A stretch of DNA of 64,000 bases from Actinotignum schaalii (GTDB lineage Bacteria > Actinomycetota > Actinomycetes > Actinomycetales > Actinomycetaceae), in contig NZ_CP008802.1 of assembly GCF_000724605.1 (NCBI RefSeq), positions 124,001-188,000 of the forward strand, in the 5' to 3' direction. Within the stretch, counting starts at the first letter, position 1, and each line of letters opens with the position of its first letter. This document shows positions 1 through 10,148 of the stretch, piece after piece. Under the pieces are notes generated by a model, which worked only from the letters and a program-made list of their open reading frames with translations, searched no databases and was not told the origin of the DNA. A program made the translations under genes and the position numbers.

Positions 1-1
1 C

Positions 2-1498
2 GCCTTCGGGGCGATTCCTTTTGGTCCCCTGAAATTTGGGGCAGCGGGGGCGCTTTTCATCGGTTTGCTCGTCGGCGCGGTGGTACCGCCTTCCACTTCG
101 CTTCTTGTGCTGCTGCAAGACCTAGGCCTGGGAATTTTCGTTTATATGATCGGCTTGGAAGCCGGGGAAACATTCTTCCAGGAGATCCGCAAACAGTTGG
201 GCCTCATGCTCGCCTCGGTTATTGCGATTACAGCCGGGGCGGCAGCAGCGGTGGGACTGGGGGAACTCCTCGGTTTGCTCCGCGGTACCGCCGTGGGTGT
301 TTTCGCCGGCTCGCTTACTTCCACTCCCTCGCTTGCACTCGCCCAGGAAATGACCGATCCGGATAACCCCGCGGTGGGCTATTCCATTGGTTATCCGGTC
401 GGGGTCACACTCGCCATCGTCATGGTCGCTATCTTCATTAACCGGGAATGGAAAGCACGTAACGACCAGCTTGACCCCGATGATGTGGAATTGGAACAGG
501 CAACCGTCTACGTGGACCGGGAAATCTCCGCGGAGCAGATGCGGGATATCGCCGGCCAGCAGGTGCGATTCGTAGCCATGCGGCGCAATAGGCGCTGGCA
601 TGTGCTCGATATGGAACGCGCTCTAGAACCGGGGGACCGGGTTCGTATTTTCGCTTCCCGAGCCGCACTTTCCGAAGCTATTGAACGCCTGGGCAGCCGT
701 ATGCGCCATCGGCGCCTGACCGATCCGTATCTAACGGTGCACCGTTTTACGGTATCCAATCGGGATATTGCCGGACTCACGGTGGGTTCCCTCCCGCTCT
801 ACCGCCGCTTTGAAGCGCGCGTAACGGTGATTCGCCGTGCCGACGATGAAATCCTGGCCACCCCGGATACCTACCTGGAAATGGGCGACGTGGTAGAGGT
901 CGCCCTACCCACCTCACGGGTCGAGGAACTCGAAGAATACTTCGGCGATTCGGTCTCCAGCTCCTCGGAACTTGACTGGGTGGCGGCAGCCGGTGGGCTT
1001 GCCCTCGGCTTCGCCCTCGGACTGGTGGAAATCCCGCTTCCGGGTGGCGCGGCTTTCTCCCTGGGTGCGGCCGGCGGCCCGCTCGTCGTGGGGCTGATCC
1101 TCGGGGCGGTGCACCGCACCGGTCGGGTGCCCTGGCAGCTCCCGCGCCCCGCGAATCTCACCCTGCGCCAGTTTGGGCTCATGCTCTTCCTCGCGGCGGT
1201 GGGCCTCAACTCCGGTTCGGCTTTCGCCTCCACCGTCTTCACAATGGTGGGCTTGAAATCGTTGCTCTTGGCCGCAGCGGTGAGCATCGTCGGATGCGGG
1301 GTTATGATGGCGGCCGCCTGGATCCTCGGTTCCTCGGCCACTCGTTCTTCTGGTGCGGTGGCCGGGCTGCTCGGCCAGCCGGCGGTGCTGTCCTACGCCA
1401 CCTCGCGCACCACCGATAACCGGGTGATGACCGGCTACGCCACCACCTTCGCGATTGCGCTCATTTATAAGATCGTCGTCGTCCCCTTCATGTTCTAG
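2..1498 (+). CDS. AspT/YidE-type putative transporter (5' partial)
   Basis: Membrane protein of the aspartate-alanine exchanger (AAE) family, which also includes YidE and YbjL. The reading frame is open to the window edge, so the true start lies upstream. Family layout is visible: a hydrophobic N-terminal half, a central soluble part with two TrkA-C/RCK-C-like domains (roughly residues 165-230 and 245-305 of the visible protein), and a hydrophobic C-terminal half with small-residue-rich helices. AAE proteins exchange amino acids or dicarboxylates across the cytoplasmic membrane; the substrate here cannot be read from sequence. It ends 163 bp before smc and is probably a separate unit, because smc has its own -10 box. 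This is not a usual smc neighbour. Confidence 0.85.
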   Translation, partial: AFGAIPFGPLKFGAAGALFIGLLVGAVVPPSTSLLVLLQDLGLGIFVYMIGLEAGETFFQEIRKQLGLMLASVIAITAGAAAAVGLGELLGLLRGTAVGVFAGSLTSTPSLALAQEMTDPDNPAVGYSIGYPVGVTLAIVMVAIFINREWKARNDQLDPDDVELEQATVYVDREISAEQMRDIAGQQVRFVAMRRNRRWHVLDMERALEPGDRVRIFASRAALSEAIERLGSRMRHRRLTDPYLTVHRFTVSNRDIAGLTVGSLPLYRRFEARVTVIRRADDEILATPDTYLEMGDVVEVALPTSRVEELEEYFGDSVSSSSELDWVAAAGGLALGFALGLVEIPLPGGAAFSLGAAGGPLVVGLILGAVHRTGRVPWQLPRPANLTLRQFGLMLFLAAVGLNSGSAFASTVFTMVGLKSLLLAAAVSIVGCGVMMAAAWILGSSATRSSGAVAGLLGQPAVLSYATSRTTDNRVMTGYATTFAIALIYKIVVVPFMF

Positions 1499-1661
1499 GA
1501 ACCCGTAACGATGCGTCGCACCGTCGCACCTTAGCCGCACGCCGTTACCGGTGTCTGTCGCCCAGCGCCGGCGTGCCACGAATGGCGCCGGTGCTCCGTG
1601 GCACCGTATCGACGCCACGTCGGAGTCCCACCGGTGGCGCCGTCTGGCATAATCTGTAATC
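1499..1661 (+). other. aspT-smc intergenic region
   Basis: No gene seen. It holds several copies of the window-wide GCACCGT motif (for example in gtcgcaccgtcgcacc and gtggcaccgt) and ends with the smc -10 box. Confidence 0.6.
1648..1653 (+). promoter_or_regulatory. -10 box of smc (leaderless)
   Basis: CATAAT lies 8 nt before the GTG start of smc and no Shine-Dalgarno sequence is present. This suggests transcription begins at or next to the start codon. Confidence 0.6.
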
Positions 1662-4600
1662 GTGCACTTAAAAACCTTGACCATGCGAGGATTCAAATCC
1701 TTTGCCACCGCCACCACAGTGCGCTTTGAACCCGGAATTAACGCGGTGGTCGGCCCCAATGGTTCAGGGAAATCCAATGTGGTAGATGCTCTCGCCTGGG
1801 TGATGGGCGAGCAGGGCGCGAAAACCTTACGGGGCGGCTCCATGGCGGATGTTATTTTCGCCGGCACCTCGCGCCGTCCCGCGCTCGGACGCGCGGAAGT
1901 TTCCCTCACCATCGATAATTCCGATGGCGTGCTCCCCATCGAATATTCCGAAGTGACCATCACTCGCACTCTCTTCCGCGCCGGAGGTTCCGAATACGCC
2001 ATTAATGGCACCCCGGCGCGCCTCCTCGATGTCCAGGAACTGCTCTCGGATACCGGCATGGGGCGGGAAATGCACGTCATTATCGGGCAGGGCCGCCTCG
2101 ACGAAGTCCTTACCTCCAGCCCCGAAGAGCGCCGCAATATCGTTGAAGAAGCCGCCGGGGTGCTCAAACACCGCCGTCGTAAAGAAAAAACCCTGCGCAA
2201 ACTCGAAGCGATGAAAGGCTCGTTCACGCGGGTGGAGGACCTCACCGCGGAGCTGCGCCGTCAGCTCGGACCGCTCGCCAAACAGGCGGAGGCCGCCCGC
2301 CGTGCCCAGGTGATCCAAGCAACCGAGCGTGATGCCAGGGCCCGCCTCCTCGCCGATGATCTAGCCCAGGCTCAGGCGCGGCTGGAAGCCGGGGCCGCCG
2401 AAGACCACCGCACCGCCCAGCTGCGTGAAGAAAACCAAGCGGCCCTCACCCAGGCCCGCGCCGCCCTCGCCGAGGCAGAAGAACACCACGCGCGCCTGAG
2501 CCCCCAGCTCTCTGCGTTGCGCGATAGCTCCGAGCGACTCGCTTCCCTCGAGGAACGATTCCGCGCCATGGACGAACTGGCGCGCGAACGCGAACGCACC
2601 CTGAGCGCGATGCCGGCACGGGGCGGCCAAGATGACCCCGAGGAGCTCCAGGCGCGCGCCGTCCGGGCCCGAGCCGAAGAAGAAGAACTGGAGGTGCGGG
2701 TACGCCAGGCCCAGGACGCCCTGCGCACCGTACTCACCCAGCGTGAGGAAACCGAAGGTGCGGAAGCTGCCGCTGAGCGCGCTTATAACCAGGCGAGCCG
2801 TGCCCGTGCTGACGCGCGGGAGAATGCCGCGCGCCGGGCCGGGAAAGTTTCCGCGGTGCGCTCTCGGCTCGAGGCACTCCAGGCCGAAGTTGAACGCGTG
2901 GATAAGGACGTGGCGGCCGCGCGCCAGCGCGTGCAAACCACGAGCGTGCAGGTCACGGACATCGAAGAAGAACTCGTTGCCACCTCCGCCGGGGACGATA
3001 CCCTCGCTACCACCCACGAAGAACATACCCGGGCTCATCTCGCGGCCCGCGCCGCCGTGGAAGAAGCCCGCGCAAACGAGGCACGCGCCCGCGAGGAGAT
3101 GGCGCGCTTACAAGCGATTGTCGATACCCTTGCGCTCTCGCTGGAACCCGAAGACGCCACCGCTTGGGCCATCGAGCACGGTGCGGCCCTGTTGCGCGAC
3201 CATCTCCATGTGGAACGCGGCTGGGAAAGCGCGGCGGAAAATGCGCTCGCGGGCGCCGCTGCCGGAGCGGTGGTGGACGATCTGAACAGCGCCGTCGATA
3301 TTTTGCGAGGTGCCGCGCAAGCGCAAGCCGGGCGCCTCACCCTCACCATTGTGGGAGGGAAGAACGACGACGCCGCAGCCGCCGCGCGCGAAGCTGCGCT
3401 CAATGCTGCTTTCGAAACGGTGCGCCCAGATCCGGATGCCGCCGTGCACGCTCTGGCAGTGGTGAGCGGGTCCCAGGCAGGCAGCGATCTAGCTGGCCTC
3501 CTCACACAGCTCCTGGCGGGCACCGCCCTCACTGCCGATCTTGTGACCGCCCGCCAGCTCGTGAGTGCCGGGGCGCCCCGTGCGGTGACACGGAGCGGAG
3601 ACATCATCACCGCGTGCACCGCTACCGGGGGAGAGGCCACCGCCGCTGCTACCCTCGCCCGCCAAGCCGCCTACCAGGATGCCTCCGAGCAGCTTGATGC
3701 CGCCGCCACCGCAGCCGATGAGGCAGCCGCGGCGCTCCGGAAAGCGGAGAGCGCTGAAGAAGATGCCCGCGCCCGCGCCGAAGCCTCCGGGAGCGAACTA
3801 ACGGCGCGCGATTCTAACCTGGCAGCCGCAACTGCCCAATTGGGAGCCCTGCGCCAGGCCCTCTCCGCGGCCCGTGCCGATGAAGAGCGCGCCGTCGCCC
3901 GCGCCGTCTCCTTGCGAAAAGATATCGCCGCCCGGCAAGCAGAGCTGGATAGCTTTGCGGAGCCTGAGGAAGATACTGCCGATATTCCCGATGATGGCGA
4001 ACTTGCCTGGCTCTCTCAGCAGCGCGATAGCGCGCATGAGGCCACCGTGCGAGCCCGCAAACAGGAAACGGAGGCTCGCCTGGCGCTGCGCACCGCCGAA
4101 GAACGCTTCCGGGCCTTGAGTGGGCGCGCCGATGCCCTGGATAATCGGGCCCGGCTGGCCCGCGAACGTATTGAGCGGGAAGAACGCGCTCGCCAGGTCC
4201 GTGGCCAGCATGCGGTGTTGGCGGGGCAGGTCGCAGCCGGGGCGGTGCGCGCCTTAGGTCACGTGCGCAGCCTGCGTGCTGAAGTGGCCGAGCGGCGTCG
4301 TCGGGTAGAAGAAGAACAACACGGCGCCGAGGGGCAGCTCACGCACCTACGCGAACGCGTCGATCAGCTGCGTACCCGCGAACGCGAGCTCGCAGATTCG
4401 ACCCATGCCCGCGAACTGGCGACCGCCCGTGCCCGCATGGAATACGAACAGCTGGCCACCCGCGCCCTCGAGGACCTGGGCGTCGATAGCACTACCCTCG
4501 TCGAAGAATTCGGACCGCATATCCAAGTACCCACCGAGGACGGTGCGGTGCCCTACGTGCGCGCTGAACAGGAACGGCGCCTGGCTACGGCGCAGCGTGC

Positions 4601-5219
4601 CCTCGCGCGGCTGGGCACCATTAACCCACTCGCCCTGGAGGAACACGCCGCGCTGGAAGAACGCCAAAAGTACCTGGCGCAGCAACTTGATGACCTGAAG
4701 AAAACCCGCTCCGACCTTCTCGATATTGTGGCGGAGCTCGATGAACGAGTTACCCTCGTTATGAAATCCGCGCTCAGTGATATTAGCGCCCGTTTCGAGC
4801 AGGTTTTTTCCCGCCTTTTCCCTGGCGGGGAAGGGCGCCTCATTATTACTGACCCGGAGAACGTACTGACCACCGGGGTGGAAATTGAAGCGCGCCCGCC
4901 CGGTAAACGCGTCAAGCGGCTATCCCTCCTTTCGGGCGGGGAGCGCTCGCTCACCGCTATTGCTTTCCTCGTGGCGATCTTTATGGCTCGGCCCTCCCCG
5001 TTCTACGTGATGGACGAGGTGGAGGCAGCCCTCGATGATGTCAATCTGGGGCGCCTTCTCGAGATTTTCCGAGAATTGCAGCGCTCTTCCCAGCTCCTGG
5101 TCATCACCCACCAGAAACGCACCATGGAAATCGCCGATGCTCTGTACGGGGTGGCGATGCGCGAAGACGGGGTATCCACCGTGGTCTCCCAGCGCATGTC
5201 TGAGCTGCGCGAACAATGA
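1662..5219 (+). CDS. smc: Chromosome segregation protein SMC
   Basis: ATPase that forms the ScpAB-condensin ring and organises the chromosome. The 1185-residue protein has the normal SMC layout: an N-terminal head with Walker A GPNGSGKS near residue 32, two long charged Ala/Arg/Glu-rich coiled-coil arms, a central hinge at about residues 500-660, and a C-terminal head with the ABC signature LSGGERS near residue 1088 and Walker B FYVMDEVEAALDD near 1115. The GTG start gives the family N terminus and follows a -10 box directly. ftsY and ffh downstream are the usual actinobacterial neighbours. Confidence 0.98.
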   Translation: MHLKTLTMRGFKSFATATTVRFEPGINAVVGPNGSGKSNVVDALAWVMGEQGAKTLRGGSMADVIFAGTSRRPALGRAEVSLTIDNSDGVLPIEYSEVTITRTLFRAGGSEYAINGTPARLLDVQELLSDTGMGREMHVIIGQGRLDEVLTSSPEERRNIVEEAAGVLKHRRRKEKTLRKLEAMKGSFTRVEDLTAELRRQLGPLAKQAEAARRAQVIQATERDARARLLADDLAQAQARLEAGAAEDHRTAQLREENQAALTQARAALAEAEEHHARLSPQLSALRDSSERLASLEERFRAMDELARERERTLSAMPARGGQDDPEELQARAVRARAEEEELEVRVRQAQDALRTVLTQREETEGAEAAAERAYNQASRARADARENAARRAGKVSAVRSRLEALQAEVERVDKDVAAARQRVQTTSVQVTDIEEELVATSAGDDTLATTHEEHTRAHLAARAAVEEARANEARAREEMARLQAIVDTLALSLEPEDATAWAIEHGAALLRDHLHVERGWESAAENALAGAAAGAVVDDLNSAVDILRGAAQAQAGRLTLTIVGGKNDDAAAAAREAALNAAFETVRPDPDAAVHALAVVSGSQAGSDLAGLLTQLLAGTALTADLVTARQLVSAGAPRAVTRSGDIITACTATGGEATAAATLARQAAYQDASEQLDAAATAADEAAAALRKAESAEEDARARAEASGSELTARDSNLAAATAQLGALRQALSAARADEERAVARAVSLRKDIAARQAELDSFAEPEEDTADIPDDGELAWLSQQRDSAHEATVRARKQETEARLALRTAEERFRALSGRADALDNRARLARERIEREERARQVRGQHAVLAGQVAAGAVRALGHVRSLRAEVAERRRRVEEEQHGAEGQLTHLRERVDQLRTRERELADSTHARELATARARMEYEQLATRALEDLGVDSTTLVEEFGPHIQVPTEDGAVPYVRAEQERRLATAQRALARLGTINPLALEEHAALEERQKYLAQQLDDLKKTRSDLLDIVAELDERVTLVMKSALSDISARFEQVFSRLFPGGEGRLIITDPENVLTTGVEIEARPPGKRVKRLSLLSGGERSLTAIAFLVAIFMARPSPFYVMDEVEAALDDVNLGRLLEIFRELQRSSQLLVITHQKRTMEIADALYGVAMREDGVSTVVSQRMSELREQ

Positions 5220-5261
5220 GACTTACGTTGCAGTTCGGTAACAATTCCGCTCGCGGGCGGG

Positions 5262-5927
5262 TTGGAGGTAGCCGTCCGCCCCAAAAATTCTCATAATGAG
5301 ACCGTGCCCCTTATCATCGTTGTTATCGCCATCATTATCGCTGCCGCAGCGCTGGTGTATGCCCTGTCCTTTGCGCGGAATTCCGGGAAAAGCGCTGGAA
5401 CATCCGTCGTGGAATCTTTTGACGCGTGGCGCTCTGATGAACTCGATATGGACACCTATGACATCGTCCACCACGATACGGCGGTAGACGATATGTTCGA
5501 GGCTTTCGCGCACGAATCCGAAGCCTATATCACTTCCGAAACCCTCGATGAACACTTTGACCGCGCGCGGGAAACGGAGCGTGAAATCTCGGAAACGGTG
5601 CGCCGCAATAGTGAAAAGCTGCGGGCTCGTATTCCTGCCCCGCCGCTGCGCCGTCGCGCCGTGACCGCCGATGAAGAGAACCGCGCGGAGGCCGAGGGTG
5701 CGGGCGTCGCAGAAGTCGTGGACGGTGCCGACCCTGCGGATGGCTCCGTGGAGGCACCGGAAGAAGACCACGGTGCAGATATCACGGTGGAGCTGGAAGA
5801 AACGCTGATCGTGGATATGGGCAGTGACGTGGCGAGTGGCGGTATGAGCGAGCAAAGCCGCGGCGTTGATGATGCGGAAAGTTTCGTGCCTGAGGATACT
5901 GACGAGCGCGAACGGCGCAGTGCCTAA
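5262..5927 (+). CDS. Hypothetical membrane-anchored acidic protein
   Basis: I do not recognise a family. The 221-residue product begins with a short polar stretch, then one transmembrane helix (about residues 16-35, PLIIVVIAIIIAAAALVYAL), then an acidic, probably disordered or helical cytoplasmic region. The region near 5721-5780 has Gly-Ala-Asp repeats built from the GACGGTGC motif. The start is uncertain: TTG 5262 gives the full frame, and GTG 5304 would begin just before the membrane helix; neither has a strong ribosome binding site. It sits between smc and ftsY, 42 bp after smc and 10 bp before the ftsY start, so it is probably co-transcribed. Confidence 0.65.
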   Translation: MEVAVRPKNSHNETVPLIIVVIAIIIAAAALVYALSFARNSGKSAGTSVVESFDAWRSDELDMDTYDIVHHDTAVDDMFEAFAHESEAYITSETLDEHFDRARETEREISETVRRNSEKLRARIPAPPLRRRAVTADEENRAEAEGAGVAEVVDGADPADGSVEAPEEDHGADITVELEETLIVDMGSDVASGGMSEQSRGVDDAESFVPEDTDERERRSA

Positions 5928-5937
5928 AACCTTCTAG

Positions 5938-7164
5938 GTGGAAAAACTTGCCCCCCTCTGCAAGACTGGAGGGGTGGATAATCCTGTAGTTCTTGCACTT
6001 GTCATCGCGGGCGTTGCCGCCCTCCTCCTTGTTCCCCTCGTCATTTCCCTGGTTAAGAAAAACCAGCGGCGGGAGGAATTGGAACGCCGGGATACCCCGG
6101 TTCTTGAAGGGGATGGTGCGGCAGAAACCGCGGAGGGTACCGATGCGGAAGCGCCCGGCGAAACCCCCGGTGAAAGCGCCGGTGACGCCACCCCGGATAT
6201 TGTCACCGTCCCAGCGGTTGAACAACCCGAATCGATTCCCTCCCGAATGCAGCGCCTGCGGGCCCGGCTGGCCCGCTCGGGCGGCTTCGGGCAGGTACTC
6301 TTGGCGATTCTCTCCCGCGGGGATCTTTCCGCGGCGGATTGGGAAGAACTAGAAGATACCCTCATCATGGCCGATGTGGGGCTGGATGCTACCAGCGAGA
6401 TCATGGAGGGCCTGCGCTCGCGGGTGAAAATTGAAAGCACCAGCGACCCGCAGCGGGTGCGTGAGATTTTGCGCGAGGAACTGCTGCGCCACGTGGGTCC
6501 GGATATGGATCGTTCCCTCAACCTCACCCGCAGCGAAGCGGATTCTGGAGCGGTGCATCCCGCGGCGGTCCTTATGGTGGGAGTGAACGGCACCGGGAAA
6601 ACCACCACGGTGGGTAAGCTCGCGCGCCTGCTGCGCGCGCAGGGAACCACGGTGCTGCTCGGGGCAGCTGATACCTTCCGGGCGGCCGCAGCTGATCAGC
6701 TGGTCACCTGGGGTGACCGGGTGGGCGTGGACGTGGTGCGTTCGGATCGCGAAGGTGCCGATCCGGCCTCCGTGGCTTTCGATGCGGTGGCGCAGGCCGA
6801 TGCCGCCGGAGTGGACGTGGTTATTGTGGATACCGCTGGACGCCTCCAAAATAAGGCCGGGCTCATGGACGAACTTGGAAAGATCAAGCGTGTTATGGAA
6901 CGTACCGCGCCGGTCAATGAAGTTCTTCTCGTCCTGGATGCCACCACGGGGCAAAACGGGATGCAGCAGGCTCGCGTTTTCGCGGAGGTGACCGGGCTGA
7001 CCGGTATTGTGCTCACTAAGCTGGACGGCACCGCCAAGGGCGGCATCGTTATTTCGGTGCAGCGTGAACTAGGCGTGCCCGTCAAACTGGTGGGTCTGGG
7101 GGAGGGGCCGGACGACCTGGCCCCCTTCGATCCGGAAGGTTTTGTCGATTCCCTGCTGAGCTAG
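5938..7164 (+). CDS. ftsY: Signal recognition particle receptor FtsY
   Basis: SRP-family GTPase that docks ribosome-Ffh complexes at the membrane for co-translational insertion. An N-terminal membrane anchor (about residues 15-36) is followed by an acidic linker and the NG domain. Motifs are Walker A GVNGTGKTTT near residue 215, DTFRAAAADQL, DTAGRLQNK and TKLDGTAKGG. A start at GTG 5974, just after a GGAGGG run, would give 396 residues and place the anchor at the extreme N terminus; both starts are possible. The next gene but one is its partner ffh. Confidence 0.97.
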   Translation: MEKLAPLCKTGGVDNPVVLALVIAGVAALLLVPLVISLVKKNQRREELERRDTPVLEGDGAAETAEGTDAEAPGETPGESAGDATPDIVTVPAVEQPESIPSRMQRLRARLARSGGFGQVLLAILSRGDLSAADWEELEDTLIMADVGLDATSEIMEGLRSRVKIESTSDPQRVREILREELLRHVGPDMDRSLNLTRSEADSGAVHPAAVLMVGVNGTGKTTTVGKLARLLRAQGTTVLLGAADTFRAAAADQLVTWGDRVGVDVVRSDREGADPASVAFDAVAQADAAGVDVVIVDTAGRLQNKAGLMDELGKIKRVMERTAPVNEVLLVLDATTGQNGMQQARVFAEVTGLTGIVLTKLDGTAKGGIVISVQRELGVPVKLVGLGEGPDDLAPFDPEGFVDSLLS

Positions 7165-7362
7165 GTGTGGGAAGCGCGGCGCGCGGGACAAGGAGCGGGC
7201 AGAGATGCGCGGACGGGGTATACCTGCGCCACGTTTGCGGGTAGCTCTACCGCCGCACCATACCTCCGCACCAGCGGGCACGCCGCCGCACCAGCGGTAC
7301 ATATGCGTGCCCGCAACCCCTGCTTTACAATGGAACGAGTTTGTTGACGCGAAGGCTGGCCA
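7165..7362 (+). promoter_or_regulatory. ftsY-ffh intergenic region with candidate ffh promoter
   Basis: Contains three CCGCACCA-type repeats (about 7250-7300) and a -10-like TACAAT at 7326-7331, 31 nt before the ffh start. A GAAGG ribosome binding site lies at about 7350. No other gene seen. Confidence 0.4.
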
Positions 7363-8925
7363 GTGTTTAATAATCTTTCCGACCGGATTTCCGGTGCATT
7401 CAAGAATCTGCGCTCCAAGGGTGTCCTCACCCAGGCGGATGTAGAAACCACCATTAGCGAGATTCGGCGTGCCCTCCTGGACGCCGACGTCGCGCTTCCC
7501 GTGGTGCGCGAGTTCACCGCGGCGGTGCGCGAACGCGCCACCGGTGCGGTGCGCTCCCAGGCCCTCAACCCCTCCCAGCAGATCGTCAAAATTGTTAATG
7601 ACGAACTCATCGAGATTCTCGGCGGGGAAACCAGGGAACTGAATTTCGCGCAGGGGCGGCCCACCGTGGTCATGCTCGCCGGCCTCCAGGGAGCGGGTAA
7701 AACCACGCTGGCCGGTAAGCTCGGGCGCTGGTTCGCGCGCGGGGGCCGCAAGGCGCTCCTCGTGGCCTCCGATTTGCAGCGCCCCAACGCCGTGCAGCAG
7801 CTCCAGGTGGTGGGCGAACGCGCCGGGGTAGATGTGTGGGCTCCCGAACCCGGTAACGGGGTGGGTGACCCCATCCAGGTGGCCGCGAGCGGCGTGGACT
7901 ACGCCGCCGCGAACGGCTACGGCGCCGTTGTAGTGGACACCGCCGGGCGTTTGGGTATCGACGAGGTGCTCATGCAGCAGGCCGCTGATATCCGGGCCGC
8001 CGTCAATCCCGACGAAGTACTCTTCGTTATCGACGCCATGATCGGCCAGGACGCGGTTGCCACCGCGAAGGCATTCCAAGACGGCGTTGGCTTCACCGGC
8101 GTGGTTATCACGAAGCTCGACGGCGATACCCGCGGCGGCGCGGCGCTCTCGGTGCGCGGCGTGACCGGTAAACCGATCCTCTTCGCATCCACCGGCGAAA
8201 AACTGGAAGATTTCGAACGCTTCCACGCTGATCGCATGGCTTCTCGCATCCTCGATATGGGCGATATTCTCTCCCTCATCGAACGGGCCGAAGCCACCTG
8301 GACACAGGAACAGCAGCGCGAACTCTCCGAGAAAATGAGCGAGGGATCCTTCGACCTCAATGATTTCCTCGTGCAAATGAACCAAATCAAACGGATGGGT
8401 TCCCTCAAGAAACTCATGGGGATGCTGCCCGGAATGGGGCAGTACCGCGAAGCCCTCGAGCAGTGGGATGAATCCTCGATGGGGCGCGTGGAAGCGATTA
8501 TCCAGTCCATGACGCCCGCCGAGCGCCGTACCCCGAAAATCCTCAACGGCTCGCGCCGCCAGCGCATCGCTCGCGGCTCAGGAACCACCGTCCAGGAAGT
8601 CAATCAGCTGGTGCAGCGCTTTGAGGGCGCCGCGAAGATGATGACGCAGATGAGTCGCGGCGGCGGGATGCCGGGAATGCCCGGTATGCCCGGCGTTGGC
8701 GGTGGCTCACGCAAACAGAAGCGCGCGAAGAAGAACGTTTCGGGCGGTAAGAAGGGGCGTTCGGGGAATCCGGCGAAACGCGCCCGCCAGGAAGCCGAAG
8801 CCGCGGCGGCACGGCAGCGTGCCGAACAGGGTTCGGCCTTCGGAAAGGGAGCCCAGCTTCCCGGCGCAGGCCAGGCTGGGCCCGATATGGCAAGTATGGA
8901 AGAGCTCAAGCGCTTCCTTAAATAA
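7363..8925 (+). CDS. ffh: Signal recognition particle protein Ffh
   Basis: GTPase and signal-sequence-binding subunit of SRP. The N domain is followed by a G domain (GLQGAGKTTLAGKLG near residue 106, DTAGRLG near 192, TKLDGDTRGG near 247) and the Met-rich M domain (residues about 300-435, including MGMLPGMG and the SRP-RNA-binding stretch before it). The C-terminal tail from about 430 has Gly-Met-Pro repeats and is very basic, as in other actinobacterial Ffh. GTG 7363 is preceded by GAAGG. The gene is followed by a hairpin terminator and a convergent CDF gene. Confidence 0.98.
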   Translation: MFNNLSDRISGAFKNLRSKGVLTQADVETTISEIRRALLDADVALPVVREFTAAVRERATGAVRSQALNPSQQIVKIVNDELIEILGGETRELNFAQGRPTVVMLAGLQGAGKTTLAGKLGRWFARGGRKALLVASDLQRPNAVQQLQVVGERAGVDVWAPEPGNGVGDPIQVAASGVDYAAANGYGAVVVDTAGRLGIDEVLMQQAADIRAAVNPDEVLFVIDAMIGQDAVATAKAFQDGVGFTGVVITKLDGDTRGGAALSVRGVTGKPILFASTGEKLEDFERFHADRMASRILDMGDILSLIERAEATWTQEQQRELSEKMSEGSFDLNDFLVQMNQIKRMGSLKKLMGMLPGMGQYREALEQWDESSMGRVEAIIQSMTPAERRTPKILNGSRRQRIARGSGTTVQEVNQLVQRFEGAAKMMTQMSRGGGMPGMPGMPGVGGGSRKQKRAKKNVSGGKKGRSGNPAKRARQEAEAAAARQRAEQGSAFGKGAQLPGAGQAGPDMASMEELKRFLK

Positions 8926-8937
8926 CGACGACGGCGC

Positions 8938-8975
8938 AGCGGGCAGGAGGAATCTTGCCCGCTACGTTGTTCTTG
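8938..8975 (+). terminator. Hairpin after ffh
   Basis: Perfect 8-bp inverted repeat AGCGGGCA (8938-8945) / TGCCCGCT (8956-8963) with a 10-nt loop and a weakly T-rich tail, between the convergent ffh and CDF genes. Confidence 0.6.
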
Positions 8976-8984
8976 GCCACGTGG

Positions 8985-10073
8985 TTATTTCTGGGAGGTG
9001 GCGTCGTCGTCGTTCTTCCCCGTGGTTAAAGCCTCCACCACGATATCCGGAACCGCATCAGAAATACCGCCCAGCGGCACGTAACCTTCCGGAATGTCCT
9101 CGTAGGAACGCGGGTCTTCCAAGGGCTCCACGTGGATGAGGGCACGCAGATGGGGCACGGCAGCGCGTAATTCCTCCGCGATATCCTCGGCGAGTTCGTG
9201 GCCCTCGCGCACCGTCCAGGTGGAGGGCACCAGCAGATCAAAATTACAAAACGATTCACGCCCCGCCACCCGGGTCTGCAGCCCGTGGAAACGCACCTCA
9301 CGGCGGGTATGCGAACGCAGAATCGCCACGATTTTCTCGGTATCCGGCTCGGGAAGGGCCGCGTCCATGAGGCCCGCCAGTGACTCGCGCAGCAGCTTAA
9401 CCCCGGTGAATAGAATATTGGCCGCGACCAGGATAGCGACGATGGGGTCGAGAAGAGGCTGATCGGTTAGCGCCACCAGCCCCACACCCACGATCACCCC
9501 GGCGGACGTGACCACGTCGGTGAGGAGGTGTTTGCCGTCGGCACGCAGGGTGGGGGAGCGGTGCTTCGCACCGGCGCGCAGCAGGATAGCGCCGACAATC
9601 CCGTTAACTAGCGACGCAAGCGCCACGATGCCCAGCCCCCATCCCAGGTCCGAGAGTGGCTGGGGGTGAATAATCCGATCAACGGCGGAAAAAATAATAA
9701 AACCGGCCGCCGCGAAAATCATTGCGCCTTCCACGGCGGAAGAAAAATATTCAGCCTTCGAACGCCCGTAGGTATAGCGTTCATTGGCGGGTTTCGCGGC
9801 CGCGGAAAGGGCCAGCACCGCAACGACCGCCGCTGCCAGATTGACCAGCGATTCCGAGGCATCGGAGAGGAGACCCACCGAACCCGTGAGCCAATATCCA
9901 GCCGCTTTGAGCGCAATAGTGATGAGAGCTGCCGCAACGGAGAGCCAGGCATAGCGCACCAGCTTCGAGGTAGGCGCGGGTGTGGCGGCGGAGGAGTCCA
10001 CGGCGGCGACGGTGCCCGTGGGCGCGGCGGTGGGAGAGACGGTGGTATTCACGCCTCCCATCTTGCCAGGCAC
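8985..10073 (-). CDS. Cation diffusion facilitator (CDF) metal exporter
   Basis: Proton-coupled exporter of divalent metals such as zinc, iron or manganese. The protein has about six membrane helices between residues 38 and 225, the second-helix motif SDASESLVN and the fifth-helix metal-site motif HLLTDVVTS. A C-terminal cytoplasmic domain follows (about residues 230-340), typical of the CDF dimerisation domain. The N-terminal 30 residues are Thr/Ala-rich and low complexity. GTG at 10073 is the longest start; a second GTG at 10052 is possible. It is divergent from rpsP and convergent with ffh, so it forms its own unit. Which metal it carries is not determined. Confidence 0.9.
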   Translation of the reverse strand: MPGKMGGVNTTVSPTAAPTGTVAAVDSSAATPAPTSKLVRYAWLSVAAALITIALKAAGYWLTGSVGLLSDASESLVNLAAAVVAVLALSAAAKPANERYTYGRSKAEYFSSAVEGAMIFAAAGFIIFSAVDRIIHPQPLSDLGWGLGIVALASLVNGIVGAILLRAGAKHRSPTLRADGKHLLTDVVTSAGVIVGVGLVALTDQPLLDPIVAILVAANILFTGVKLLRESLAGLMDAALPEPDTEKIVAILRSHTRREVRFHGLQTRVAGRESFCNFDLLVPSTWTVREGHELAEDIAEELRAAVPHLRALIHVEPLEDPRSYEDIPEGYVPLGGISDAVPDIVVEALTTGKNDDDATSQK

Positions 10074-10148
10074 CGTGGGGCTTGTCAGGTTGAAACGGTG
10101 GGACGGTGGGCCGGCGCGGCGTAAGTGATCTCACCGCACGGACGCGCA

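Noticed and set aside
914-2245. 443-codon reverse frame spanning the AspT gene end and smc
   Set aside because: Overlaps two confident forward genes; no family features.
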